Shown: positions 42,076-49,052 of the stretch, piece by piece | Layout of the letters: each line of letters opens with the position of its first letter | Numbering within the stretch: the stretch's first letter is position 1 | Assembly (NCBI RefSeq): GCF_031191185.1 | Contig: NZ_CP133464.1 | Span: 372,001-436,000, forward strand | Source: Prevotella nigrescens | Lineage (GTDB): Bacteria > Bacteroidota > Bacteroidia > Bacteroidales > Bacteroidaceae | DNA: 64,000 nucleotides | Direction: 5' to 3' | Program-made: the position numbers and the translations under genes | Notes under the pieces: generated by a model | Databases searched by the model: none | The model's input: the letters and a program-made list of their open reading frames with translations, nothing else | Told to the model about the DNA's origin: nothing

Positions 42076-42822
42076 TTACATATTCATACCGCCATCGACC
42101 TGAATGACCTGTCCAGAGACGTAGCTTGAGAGGTCAGATGCAAGGTATAGCGCAGTATTTGCTATGTCCTCGGTAGTGCCTCCGCGTCGCAATGGTATCT
42201 TGGAAGTCCATTCCTTGCGGATTTCTTCAGAAAGCTGCTGTGTCATGGCGGTGTCAATGAAGCCTGGAGCAATGGCATTGGCGCGCACGCCCTTTGGTCC
42301 CATCTCCTGAGCCACGCTCTTTGCGAGTGCAATCATGCCCGCCTTAGAAGCCGCATAGTTTGCCTGACCCGCATTGCCGTGTACTCCCACAACGCTTGCC
42401 ATGTTGATTATGCTGCCATTGCGTTGGCGCATCATGACCGGAACGCACGCATGTATGAAGTTGAATGCACTTTTTAGATTGACACCAATGACGGCGTCCC
42501 ACTGTGCTTCAGACATACGGAGCATTAATCCGTCCTTGGTTATACCGGCGTTGTTGACTAAAATGTCTACGCTTCCGAACTCTTCTTTTACTTGTTTCAC
42601 TACTTCTTCAGACTGAGCGAAGTCGGCAGCATTGCTGGCATAGCCTTTACACTTTACTCCGAGTGCTGAAATTTCAGCCTCAGTAGCCTTTCCGTTCTCA
42701 TCGATAACGAGGTCGGTGAATGCAATATTGGCACCTTCGCTTGCAAATTTTATCGCAATTGCTTTGCCTATTCCGCGTGCTGCCCCTGTAATGAGGGCTG
42801 TCTTACCCGTTAATAATCCCAT
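42076..42822 (-). CDS. fabG: 3-oxoacyl-ACP reductase
   Basis: 248 residues, the normal FabG length. The cofactor loop GAARGIGKAIA is at 12-22, NNAGITKDGLMLRMSEAQWD near 90-110, the catalytic Ser in NMASVVGVHGN, and YAASKAGMIALAKS gives Tyr/Lys near 155-159. APGFIDTAMTQQL and the C-terminal SGQVIQVDGGMNM complete the signature. It reduces 3-oxoacyl-ACP with NADPH in fatty acid elongation. Placement directly after a TetR gene suggests control of fatty acid synthesis by that regulator, which is inference. Confidence 0.95.
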   Translation of the reverse strand: MGLLTGKTALITGAARGIGKAIAIKFASEGANIAFTDLVIDENGKATEAEISALGVKCKGYASNAADFAQSEEVVKQVKEEFGSVDILVNNAGITKDGLMLRMSEAQWDAVIGVNLKSAFNFIHACVPVMMRQRNGSIINMASVVGVHGNAGQANYAASKAGMIALAKSVAQEMGPKGVRANAIAPGFIDTAMTQQLSEEIRKEWTSKIPLRRGGTTEDIANTALYLASDLSSYVSGQVIQVDGGMNM

Positions 42823-42946
42823 AATCTGTTTCTATTTATGTTTTTAATATCTACGTTTTTGGCAGGTTTGGTATCTTAATGATGTACGTTCCGTAGTCTT
42901 AAACGATACGAATTGCACCTACGTAAAATAGGTATTGAACCGCTTT

Positions 42947-43564
42947 TTAATAGGTGTTGCAGTCTGTCTTGCCTTTTCCCATTTTGTTTCCGAGTGCTCC
43001 GTACACTACTTTTGCTACGAGCGGACGACTGCTTTCTTCGGTTAAGCCGTGCCCAAGTCGCCCATAAATGAAGGGAACTTCCAGTCCTTTAATACAATAA
43101 TGGGTTATATCGGCAACCAAATCTACGTTGTCAATGTCGAAATCGCCATCGTTCTTTGCTTCCGTATATACCTTTCTGAAGAGTTCTATCTCGTCTTCGT
43201 CGAAGTTTTTGCGCACCTTTTCCACCATCCAGATGTTTCGAAAGAACTCTGCCCTGAGGTTTCCGTTCCTCATAACAGTTTCCTTAATCATGCTGAGGTG
43301 GGTGTAAATAAGTTCTATAATCTTGTCGTGAGGTGGTATCCGCTTCGATGCCACTTCGTCCAACTTGTCCGACAGGCGTTCCAGTTCGGCTTCTATAACG
43401 GCATAGTACACGTCTTCCTTACTCTTAAAATAGGTGTACAGCGTACGGCGCCCCTTGCCTGAGGCTTCCGCAATGTCGTTCATTGTTGTGTTTGCAATAC
43501 CTTTCTTGGCAAAAATCTGCCTTGCTACGTCTACAAACATCTGTCTTGTCTTCGAAATAGACAT
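42947..43564 (-). CDS. TetR/AcrR family regulator
   Basis: 205 residues. The N-terminal helix-turn-helix is classical: ARQIFAKKGIANTTMNDIAEASGKGRRTLYTYFKSKEDVYYAVI (about 14-57). The C-terminal ligand domain is all-helical. A strong ribosome site (AAGGAG) and a consensus promoter precede it. It heads an operon with fabG, so it may sense an acyl-CoA or acyl-ACP and control membrane lipid synthesis, in the way FabR or FadR do; this is not shown by sequence. Confidence 0.9.
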   Translation of the reverse strand: MSISKTRQMFVDVARQIFAKKGIANTTMNDIAEASGKGRRTLYTYFKSKEDVYYAVIEAELERLSDKLDEVASKRIPPHDKIIELIYTHLSMIKETVMRNGNLRAEFFRNIWMVEKVRKNFDEDEIELFRKVYTEAKNDGDFDIDNVDLVADITHYCIKGLEVPFIYGRLGHGLTEESSRPLVAKVVYGALGNKMGKGKTDCNTY

Positions 43565-43645
43565 TTCTTTTTCTCCTTAAATTCTTCCTTATATTGCGCT
43601 GAAATGCCGACCATTCACGTCATTGCACAATATTTTTATTGTGTG

Positions 43646-43676
43646 CAAAAGTAGAGAAAAAAAACTAATTCTACAA
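43646..43676 (-). promoter_or_regulatory. promoter of the tetR-fabG operon
   Basis: Minus strand TTG (43674-43676), 20 bases, TACTTTTG (43646-43653); leader about 75 bases. Confidence 0.77.
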
Positions 43677-43832
43677 GTAATTGCGTAAAAATACATATTT
43701 TTTAGTATTCTGTTCGCATTCAGATACATTATGATATAAAGGATATGGAGTGTTGCGAACGGTACTCTGATAACTGAAAATACTATGGAACAAGTGCCAC
43801 AGCATGGTTGTTGCCTGACAGTCCGTACACTT

Positions 43833-44594
43833 CTACACATCTGTTTCCAAACCATCGTAGGCGAAGAAGATGTTTTCCGGCAGACGTTGTTGTGTTTCTT
43901 CGTGCAAGCCAATCTCGTGTGTGAGATGCGTTAAGTAGGTTCGCTTGGCATTGATGGCACGGCTAAATGCTATGGCATCAGCTATCAGCTGGTGCGAATG
44001 GTGCTCTTTTTTCCAACGCAACGCATTCACCACGAGCGTATCTACGCCTTCAAGATAAGGCAATTCCGTGGCATTGATGGTCTTCATGTCGGTAATGTAG
44101 GCAAAGTTTCCGATGCGATAGCCCATAATGGGCATCTCTCCGTGTATCACTTCGACGGGTGTAACCGTGCAATCGCCTATCGGGAACGCCTTGTGAGGTA
44201 CGACAGTGTGCAGGTTTAGCTTGGGGACACCCGGATAAAGATGCTCTTTGAAACAATAGGGAAAGTTGTGGCGCAGCCCCTTGCAGGTGTCTTTGTCGGC
44301 ATATATTTCCAAATCGGACAGCCAGCTGAAGGGTCGCAGGTCGTCGATACCCCCTACATGGTCGTAGTGAATGTGCGTTATCAGAATGCCATCAATCTTT
44401 TTGTAAGGCACAGGAAGTATCTGCTGGCGGAAGTCGGGGCCGCAATCTATCAGTATGCGTGTGGTTTCGGTTTCGAGCAGTGCCGACGTGCGCAGTCTTT
44501 TATCCTTGGGATTGGTGCTTTGGCACACCTTGCATGTACAGCCAATGACGGGTACTCCGTTAGAAGTTCCGGTACCTAAAAAGCGTAGTCTCAT
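43833..44594 (-). CDS. PhnP-like metallo-beta-lactamase fold hydrolase
   Basis: 253 residues. FLGTGTSNGVPVIGCTCKVCQ at the start has the cysteines of a structural zinc site as in PhnP. The metal motif HIHYDHVGG lies near 74-82, DCGPDFRQQ near 50, and HLTHEIG near 222 gives the terminal His ligand. PhnP is a cyclic phosphodiesterase; homologues outside phosphonate operons have broad or unknown phosphodiesterase activity, as here. It is the last gene of an operon behind murB (9-base gap). Confidence 0.88.
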   Translation of the reverse strand: MRLRFLGTGTSNGVPVIGCTCKVCQSTNPKDKRLRTSALLETETTRILIDCGPDFRQQILPVPYKKIDGILITHIHYDHVGGIDDLRPFSWLSDLEIYADKDTCKGLRHNFPYCFKEHLYPGVPKLNLHTVVPHKAFPIGDCTVTPVEVIHGEMPIMGYRIGNFAYITDMKTINATELPYLEGVDTLVVNALRWKKEHHSHQLIADAIAFSRAINAKRTYLTHLTHEIGLHEETQQRLPENIFFAYDGLETDV

Positions 44595-44603
44595 AGTATT
44601 TGT

Positions 44604-45608
44604 TTAGCGAATGTTCACCTCCGGTTTTATGTCGATGCCGAATTTCTGCCTTACGTCGTGCTGAATGGTTTCGCAAAGATGCACCACTTCGCTGCCCGTT
44701 GCGCCGCCGCGGTTCACCAATACCAATGCCTGCTTGTCGTGAACGGCAGCTCTACCCAATGCTTTTCCTTTCCAACCGCATTGTTCTATGAGCCAACCTG
44801 CTGGTATCTTTTCGTGTTCGCTGTCGATGGTATAGTGGGGCATACCCTCGTATTGCCGTGCCAACTCGTTGTATTTTTGTGTTGGAACCACTGGATTCAT
44901 GAAGAAGCTACCAGCATTGGCCAATACTTTCGGGTCGGGCAACTTGGCGTTTCTTATCTCAATAATGGTCTCACGAAGTTGCATTGCCGTGGGGTTGCCT
45001 ATTCCCTTTGCTGCCAATGCCGCACGAATGTTGCCATAATCCAACTTCGGAGCGTAGGTCTTAGAGAGCTTGTAGGTAACGGCAGTAATCAGGAAGCGGT
45101 CTCTCCACGCATGTTTGAACTTGCTTTGCCGATAGCTATAGGCGCATTCAGCGTTCATGAAGCGGCAAATGCGCCCCGTTTCAATCTCTACAGCCTCCAC
45201 AGAGTCTATCAAGTCCTTCGCTTCAACGCCGTATGCGCCAATGTTCTGCACGGCACTGGCACCTACTTCGCCGGGTATGACAGACAAGTTCTCGGCTCCG
45301 TACAGTCCGTTTGCCACACAATAAGCCACGACATCGTCCCAGACGTAGCCCGAACCGCAGCGAATGTGGCACTCGTCGGTCTGTTCGAGAAAGCGAATAC
45401 CCGAGTGCAACACCGTTCCATCGTAGTCGCCGGTCAGCAAAAGGTTGCTTCCTCCACCCAAAATCAGTAGCGGACGGTCGGTTTCGGTAAGCATTCCAAC
45501 CACCGCCTGCGCCTCTTCCACCGAGCCATACTCCATAAACCGTTTGCATTTCGCATCAATTCCGAACGTGTTATGCCTGAGCAGGCTGTAGTCTTTCTCG
45601 TCTGTCAT
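44604..45608 (-). CDS. murB: UDP-N-acetylenolpyruvoylglucosamine reductase
   Basis: 334 residues. MurB reduces the enolpyruvyl group to lactate in peptidoglycan precursor synthesis, using FAD and NADPH. LLRHNTFGIDAKC at the start, the FAD-binding ILGGGSNLLLTGDYDG (about 48-63), VIPGEVGASAVQNIGAYGVE (about 122-141), the proton-donor Ser in NAGSFFMNPVV near 231, and the C-terminal Glu in KPEVNIR match type I MurB. It lies 29 bases after the DUF4348-like gene and 9 bases before the PhnP-like gene. Confidence 0.95.
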   Translation of the reverse strand: MTDEKDYSLLRHNTFGIDAKCKRFMEYGSVEEAQAVVGMLTETDRPLLILGGGSNLLLTGDYDGTVLHSGIRFLEQTDECHIRCGSGYVWDDVVAYCVANGLYGAENLSVIPGEVGASAVQNIGAYGVEAKDLIDSVEAVEIETGRICRFMNAECAYSYRQSKFKHAWRDRFLITAVTYKLSKTYAPKLDYGNIRAALAAKGIGNPTAMQLRETIIEIRNAKLPDPKVLANAGSFFMNPVVPTQKYNELARQYEGMPHYTIDSEHEKIPAGWLIEQCGWKGKALGRAAVHDKQALVLVNRGGATGSEVVHLCETIQHDVRQKFGIDIKPEVNIR

Positions 45609-45637
45609 CGTCTCATTCAGCTTGTCTCGGTTTCTTT

Positions 45638-46492
45638 TTAGTAGGCAATAATGCGTTCCAAGCGCCAGTTCTTGCCTCGTTTTTTAAACTCTAACTGTGT
45701 TTCAATGCCATTGGAGAGTCCTCGGAACACAAGAATTTTCTTCTTGCTCTCCCCATATTTCTGTCCGTAAAGAATGTTATAGATGTTGTTCTTCGGCACT
45801 TCTGGCAGATACGTGCTCCATTCCGATGCTGGAATAGTAGTGTTTACCTTGTTCGTAGTTTCTCCGTTAGGGTCTATGCCAACGTATGGCAGTGGGTCTT
45901 TTATGCTTCCTCGTCCGTCGTTGGCAAGGAATTTGCTCAAGAAATCAAGGAACGAGGCGTTGTATTTCTGTGCAAATCCGATGTTGTTTATCTTGTTCAT
46001 CTTCCATTTGCCGTCCTGATGGTCGAAGCAATATTGCTCTACCAGTCGTTGGTTCAGGTTTATTTTCTCCACAATCACCGTGTCGAGCTTGGTCGATTTG
46101 GCATATTCTGCCTGACCTGCGTTGTCGAAAATCAGCGTATAATAGCCTTTCGGACGGAAGAAGTAGTCCATTTTCCACTGATTGCGCGCTATCTGTTTCG
46201 TAACTTTTCCGTTGGTTTCAACGGGCAATGGGAACACAATGCGCTTGCGTTGCAGCTTTTTGTTGGCAATGAAGTTGAAGAAAAAGTCGTCGAAAAGTTG
46301 GTCGGCAGCTTTTGGCATTGGTGTTTCTGCAATAATTTCTGTTGCCGAATCCACGTTGCTGGTGGTGTCTGTCGTGTCTGTTACAGCTGTTTTTGTAGAG
46401 TCTGCCGGCTCTACTTTCTTCTTGTTACAACCTGTTGTGACGCATACCATGGCTGCGCACAAGGCAACAACGAGTAAAATTGCTTTTCTCAT
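45638..46492 (-). CDS. DUF4348-like lipoprotein
   Basis: 284 residues. A lipoprotein signal is clear: a hydrophobic segment followed by VTTGCNKKK, with C22 as the likely lipidated residue. A linker rich in Thr, Asp and Ser runs to about 55. The globular part (FDDFFFNFIANKKLQRKRIVFPL near 67, WKMDYFFRPKGYYTLIFDN near 106, and a C-terminal FKKRGKNWRLERI) resembles DUF4348 proteins of Bacteroidota, which I name from memory. It is probably anchored in the outer or inner membrane facing the periplasm. Function unknown; it heads the operon with murB. Confidence 0.78.
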   Translation of the reverse strand: MRKAILLVVALCAAMVCVTTGCNKKKVEPADSTKTAVTDTTDTTSNVDSATEIIAETPMPKAADQLFDDFFFNFIANKKLQRKRIVFPLPVETNGKVTKQIARNQWKMDYFFRPKGYYTLIFDNAGQAEYAKSTKLDTVIVEKINLNQRLVEQYCFDHQDGKWKMNKINNIGFAQKYNASFLDFLSKFLANDGRGSIKDPLPYVGIDPNGETTNKVNTTIPASEWSTYLPEVPKNNIYNILYGQKYGESKKKILVFRGLSNGIETQLEFKKRGKNWRLERIIAY

Positions 46493-46542
46493 ATTTTCTA
46501 ATTATATTCTCAAATTCTTTTTTATGGCTTCTAAAACCGCTG

Positions 46543-46635
46543 CAAATGTACTACTTTTATTTTATAATAAGCTTGTAAGAACCAATATTTTTCTATCCCA
46601 GTGCTTCTCTTTTCAGATTATAAATTGTACCTTTG
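46543..46635. promoter_or_regulatory. divergent -7 elements, DUF4348 operon and pheS
   Basis: Minus strand TACATTTG (46543-46550) about 50 bases before the lipoprotein gene, and plus strand TACCTTTG (46628-46635) 20 bases before pheS. No good TTTG lies at the right distance for either. Confidence 0.55.
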
Positions 46636-46654
46636 CACGAAAATTACAAGTGTT

Positions 46655-47695
46655 ATGATTCTCGAAAAGATAGAAAAACTACTAAAAGAAATGAGCAGCG
46701 TATCGGCTAAAAACGCTGAAGACGTAGAGCAACTTCGATTGAAATATCTTAGCAAGAAGGGCGAAATAAATGCCTTGATGGGCGAATTTCGCAACGTAGC
46801 TGCCGACCAGAAGAAGACGGTAGGCATGAAAATAAACGAGCTGAAGCAGCTTGCACAAGACAAAATAAACGATTTGCGCGAACAGTTGGAAACAAACGAG
46901 GCGCAGAGCAGCGACATAGACCTTACCCGGACAGCCTATCCTGTTGGCTTGGGTACCCGTCATCCGCTTACATTGGTAAAGAAAGAGATTATAGATATAT
47001 TTGCACGAATGGGCTTTACACTCTATCAGGGACAGGAGATTGACGACGACGAGCACGTGTTTACCATGCTCAACTTCGCTGCCGACCACCCTGCTCGCGA
47101 CATGCAGGACACTTTCTTCATAGAGCGTTCGCACTCTTTGGACGTAACGAAGAATGTCTTGCTACGCAGTCACACCTCTAACGACGAGGCGCACTATATG
47201 TCTACCCACCAGCCGCCTATCCGTGTGCTCTGCCCGGGACGTGTTTTCCGCAACGAAGCCATCAGTGCGCGTGCCCATTGCTTCTTCCATCAGGTGGAAG
47301 GACTGTATGTAGACAAGAACGTCAGCTTTGCCGATTTGAAGCAAGTTCTGCTTACTTTCGCCCGCGAAATGTTCGGAGCAGACACCAAAATACGTCTCCG
47401 TCCGAGCTACTTCCCCTTTACGGAGCCCAGTGCAGAGATGGATATAAGTTGCAATATATGCGGTGGCGAAGGCTGCGGATTTTGTAAACACACTGGCTGG
47501 GTAGAGATTTTGGGTTGCGGAATGGTAGACCCTCACGACCTTGAGGCTTGTGGCATCGACTCGAACGTGTACACGGGTTACGCCTTTGGCATGGGTGTGG
47601 AGCGCATAACCAACCTGAAATATAGGGTGAGCGACCTCCGTTTGTTCTCCGAAAACGATGTCCGCTTTCTCAAAGAGTTCGAAAGCGCATTGTAA
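46655..47695 (+). CDS. pheS: phenylalanyl-tRNA synthetase alpha subunit
   Basis: 346 residues from the ATG at 46655, which follows the -7 element by 20 bases. The N-terminal coiled coil (1-90) contacts tRNA. The class II catalytic core includes HPLTLVKKEIIDIFARMGF near 108, motif 2 around VLCPGRVFRNEAISARAHCFFHQVEGL (about 208-234), FPFTEPSAEMDI near 266, and motif 3 GMGVERITNLKY near 321. An unusual CNICGGEGCGFCKHTGW stretch (about 271-288) is a small metal-binding-like insertion seen in many PheS. The pheT gene is not adjacent, so the subunits are encoded apart. Confidence 0.96.
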   Translation: MILEKIEKLLKEMSSVSAKNAEDVEQLRLKYLSKKGEINALMGEFRNVAADQKKTVGMKINELKQLAQDKINDLREQLETNEAQSSDIDLTRTAYPVGLGTRHPLTLVKKEIIDIFARMGFTLYQGQEIDDDEHVFTMLNFAADHPARDMQDTFFIERSHSLDVTKNVLLRSHTSNDEAHYMSTHQPPIRVLCPGRVFRNEAISARAHCFFHQVEGLYVDKNVSFADLKQVLLTFAREMFGADTKIRLRPSYFPFTEPSAEMDISCNICGGEGCGFCKHTGWVEILGCGMVDPHDLEACGIDSNVYTGYAFGMGVERITNLKYRVSDLRLFSENDVRFLKEFESAL

Positions 47696-47714
47696 GCTCC
47701 ATTGCAATACGTTC

Positions 47715-47797
47715 CAAAACCTATTGTTTTACACAACAAAAGAGCCTGTTTTGCCACGCAAAACAGGCTCTTTTGCAATGTAAAGACGCACACATTG
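47715..47797. repeat. array of 22-bp hairpin units
   Basis: Units at 47715, 47737, 47759 and 47781, exactly 22 bp apart. The second (GAGCCTG core) and third (CAGGCTC core) are exact mirror images with CAAAA/TTTTG arms; the first has core CCTATTG; the fourth is degenerate. The array starts 20 bases after pheS, ahead of convergent walJ. Confidence 0.9.
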
Positions 47798-48191
47798 TTT
47801 TTTGTTAGAACCACTTTCGCAAAGTCGGGGTTGTTTAGTGGCAAAGTCATTTCGTTGATATGGCGTGGCAGTTGCAATGCCGTAAGGCTCTGTCCATCGT
47901 GCCATGGCGTCCTCGAATACGCAAAGCGATGTTGTGTTTTCCACACAGCATGGATACGGTTTATCACGTTCCATTTTGTTTTAACCATTTGGTACCTGCA
48001 GGTTATGGGGAGGATGAGTTGTGCCCTTACCGCCTTTGGTATGCCCTTTGGCGTGTTGTTGAATGTTGGCAAACACATATATAATAAGGTGTAACGGCTG
48101 GCGGAAAGTCTGTCCTACCTGTTTCGTGGAACTGCCCCCCCCTCAGAGGAGTGTGTTGCGGGGGCTTCAGTTGGGCGAATATAAATATGTG
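47798..48191. other. intergenic region with possible gene remnant
   Basis: No confident gene. A minus-strand open stretch (about 47810-48078) includes a segment related to positions 30-89 of the window. An eight-C run occurs at 48133-48140, a place where length errors are common. Confidence 0.35.
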
Positions 48192-48995
48192 TTATTTCAA
48201 TTCGTATATTTCGCTGGGTATCTTGCGTCGCAACACTTCTACAATAAAGTCTACGCCCGGTACCAATCCGTGTCTTTCCATCTCGTTCGCAACTGCTATT
48301 CGTGCCAATTCGGGGTGATTGTTCTCATCGCTAAGGTGGCAGAGCCATACGTGTTTCAGCTCTTCTGTAGCGTTCTCCACTATGGTTCGGGCACATTCGG
48401 TGTTGCTTAAATGTCCTGTGTTGCTGGTTATGCGAGTTTTTAGATGCTGTGGATAGGGTCCAGCCATAAGTTTTTCCAATTCGTGGTTGGCTTCAATAAC
48501 CAAGTAGTTGGCTTTTGCCACGAACGCACGAATCTCTTCTGTAATGTGTCCGCAGTCGGTTACGAGCGTAAAAGTAACGCCTTGGCATTGCACACAGTAC
48601 CCCACGCAGTCGAGACTGTCGTGCGGGACGGCAAAAGGAGTAACGGTAAAGTCGCCTATTTGCTGTGTCTTTCCTTTCTCAACATATCGTACTTGTTCGG
48701 GCGCAACCTTCTTCTTTACACACCAGTTCCTTGCTATTCCCTCGTGGACTGTCCGCGTAGAGTAGACCGGAATGGCAAGACGGTCGCTTATGCTGCCCAC
48801 CGACTTGATGTGGTCGGCATGGTCGTGCGTAACAAGAATGTTGTGAATCATCGATAAGTTTAGTCCGTAGCTCTGCATAAACCTCTTCATCGACCGTATG
48901 CCGATGCCGCAATCAATCACGATTCCATCGGTTTCGGTATATAAAAGATATGCGTTGCCACTGCTTCCGCTTCCAAATGATATAAATTTCAGCAT
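48192..48995 (-). CDS. WalJ/YycJ-like metallo-beta-lactamase fold protein
   Basis: 267 residues. FISFGSGSSGNAYLLYTETDGIVIDCGIGIRSM (4-36) and the metal motif THDHADHIKS (about 60-69) are typical of the YycJ/WalJ group. VTDCGHITEEIR near 146 supplies the Asp/His ligands, with HLSNTECA and WLCHLSDENNHPELA further on. In Firmicutes the homologue is linked to cell-wall control and DNA repair, and 5'-exonuclease activity has been reported for the family. It lies 57 bases downstream of the tamA-like gene on the same strand. Confidence 0.88.
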   Translation of the reverse strand: MLKFISFGSGSSGNAYLLYTETDGIVIDCGIGIRSMKRFMQSYGLNLSMIHNILVTHDHADHIKSVGSISDRLAIPVYSTRTVHEGIARNWCVKKKVAPEQVRYVEKGKTQQIGDFTVTPFAVPHDSLDCVGYCVQCQGVTFTLVTDCGHITEEIRAFVAKANYLVIEANHELEKLMAGPYPQHLKTRITSNTGHLSNTECARTIVENATEELKHVWLCHLSDENNHPELARIAVANEMERHGLVPGVDFIVEVLRRKIPSEIYELK

Positions 48996-49052
48996 TGTTT
49001 TCTAATTTGTTGTAAAAGTAATTAAGTTATTCAACCCGTGAAGTCAGCTTGT

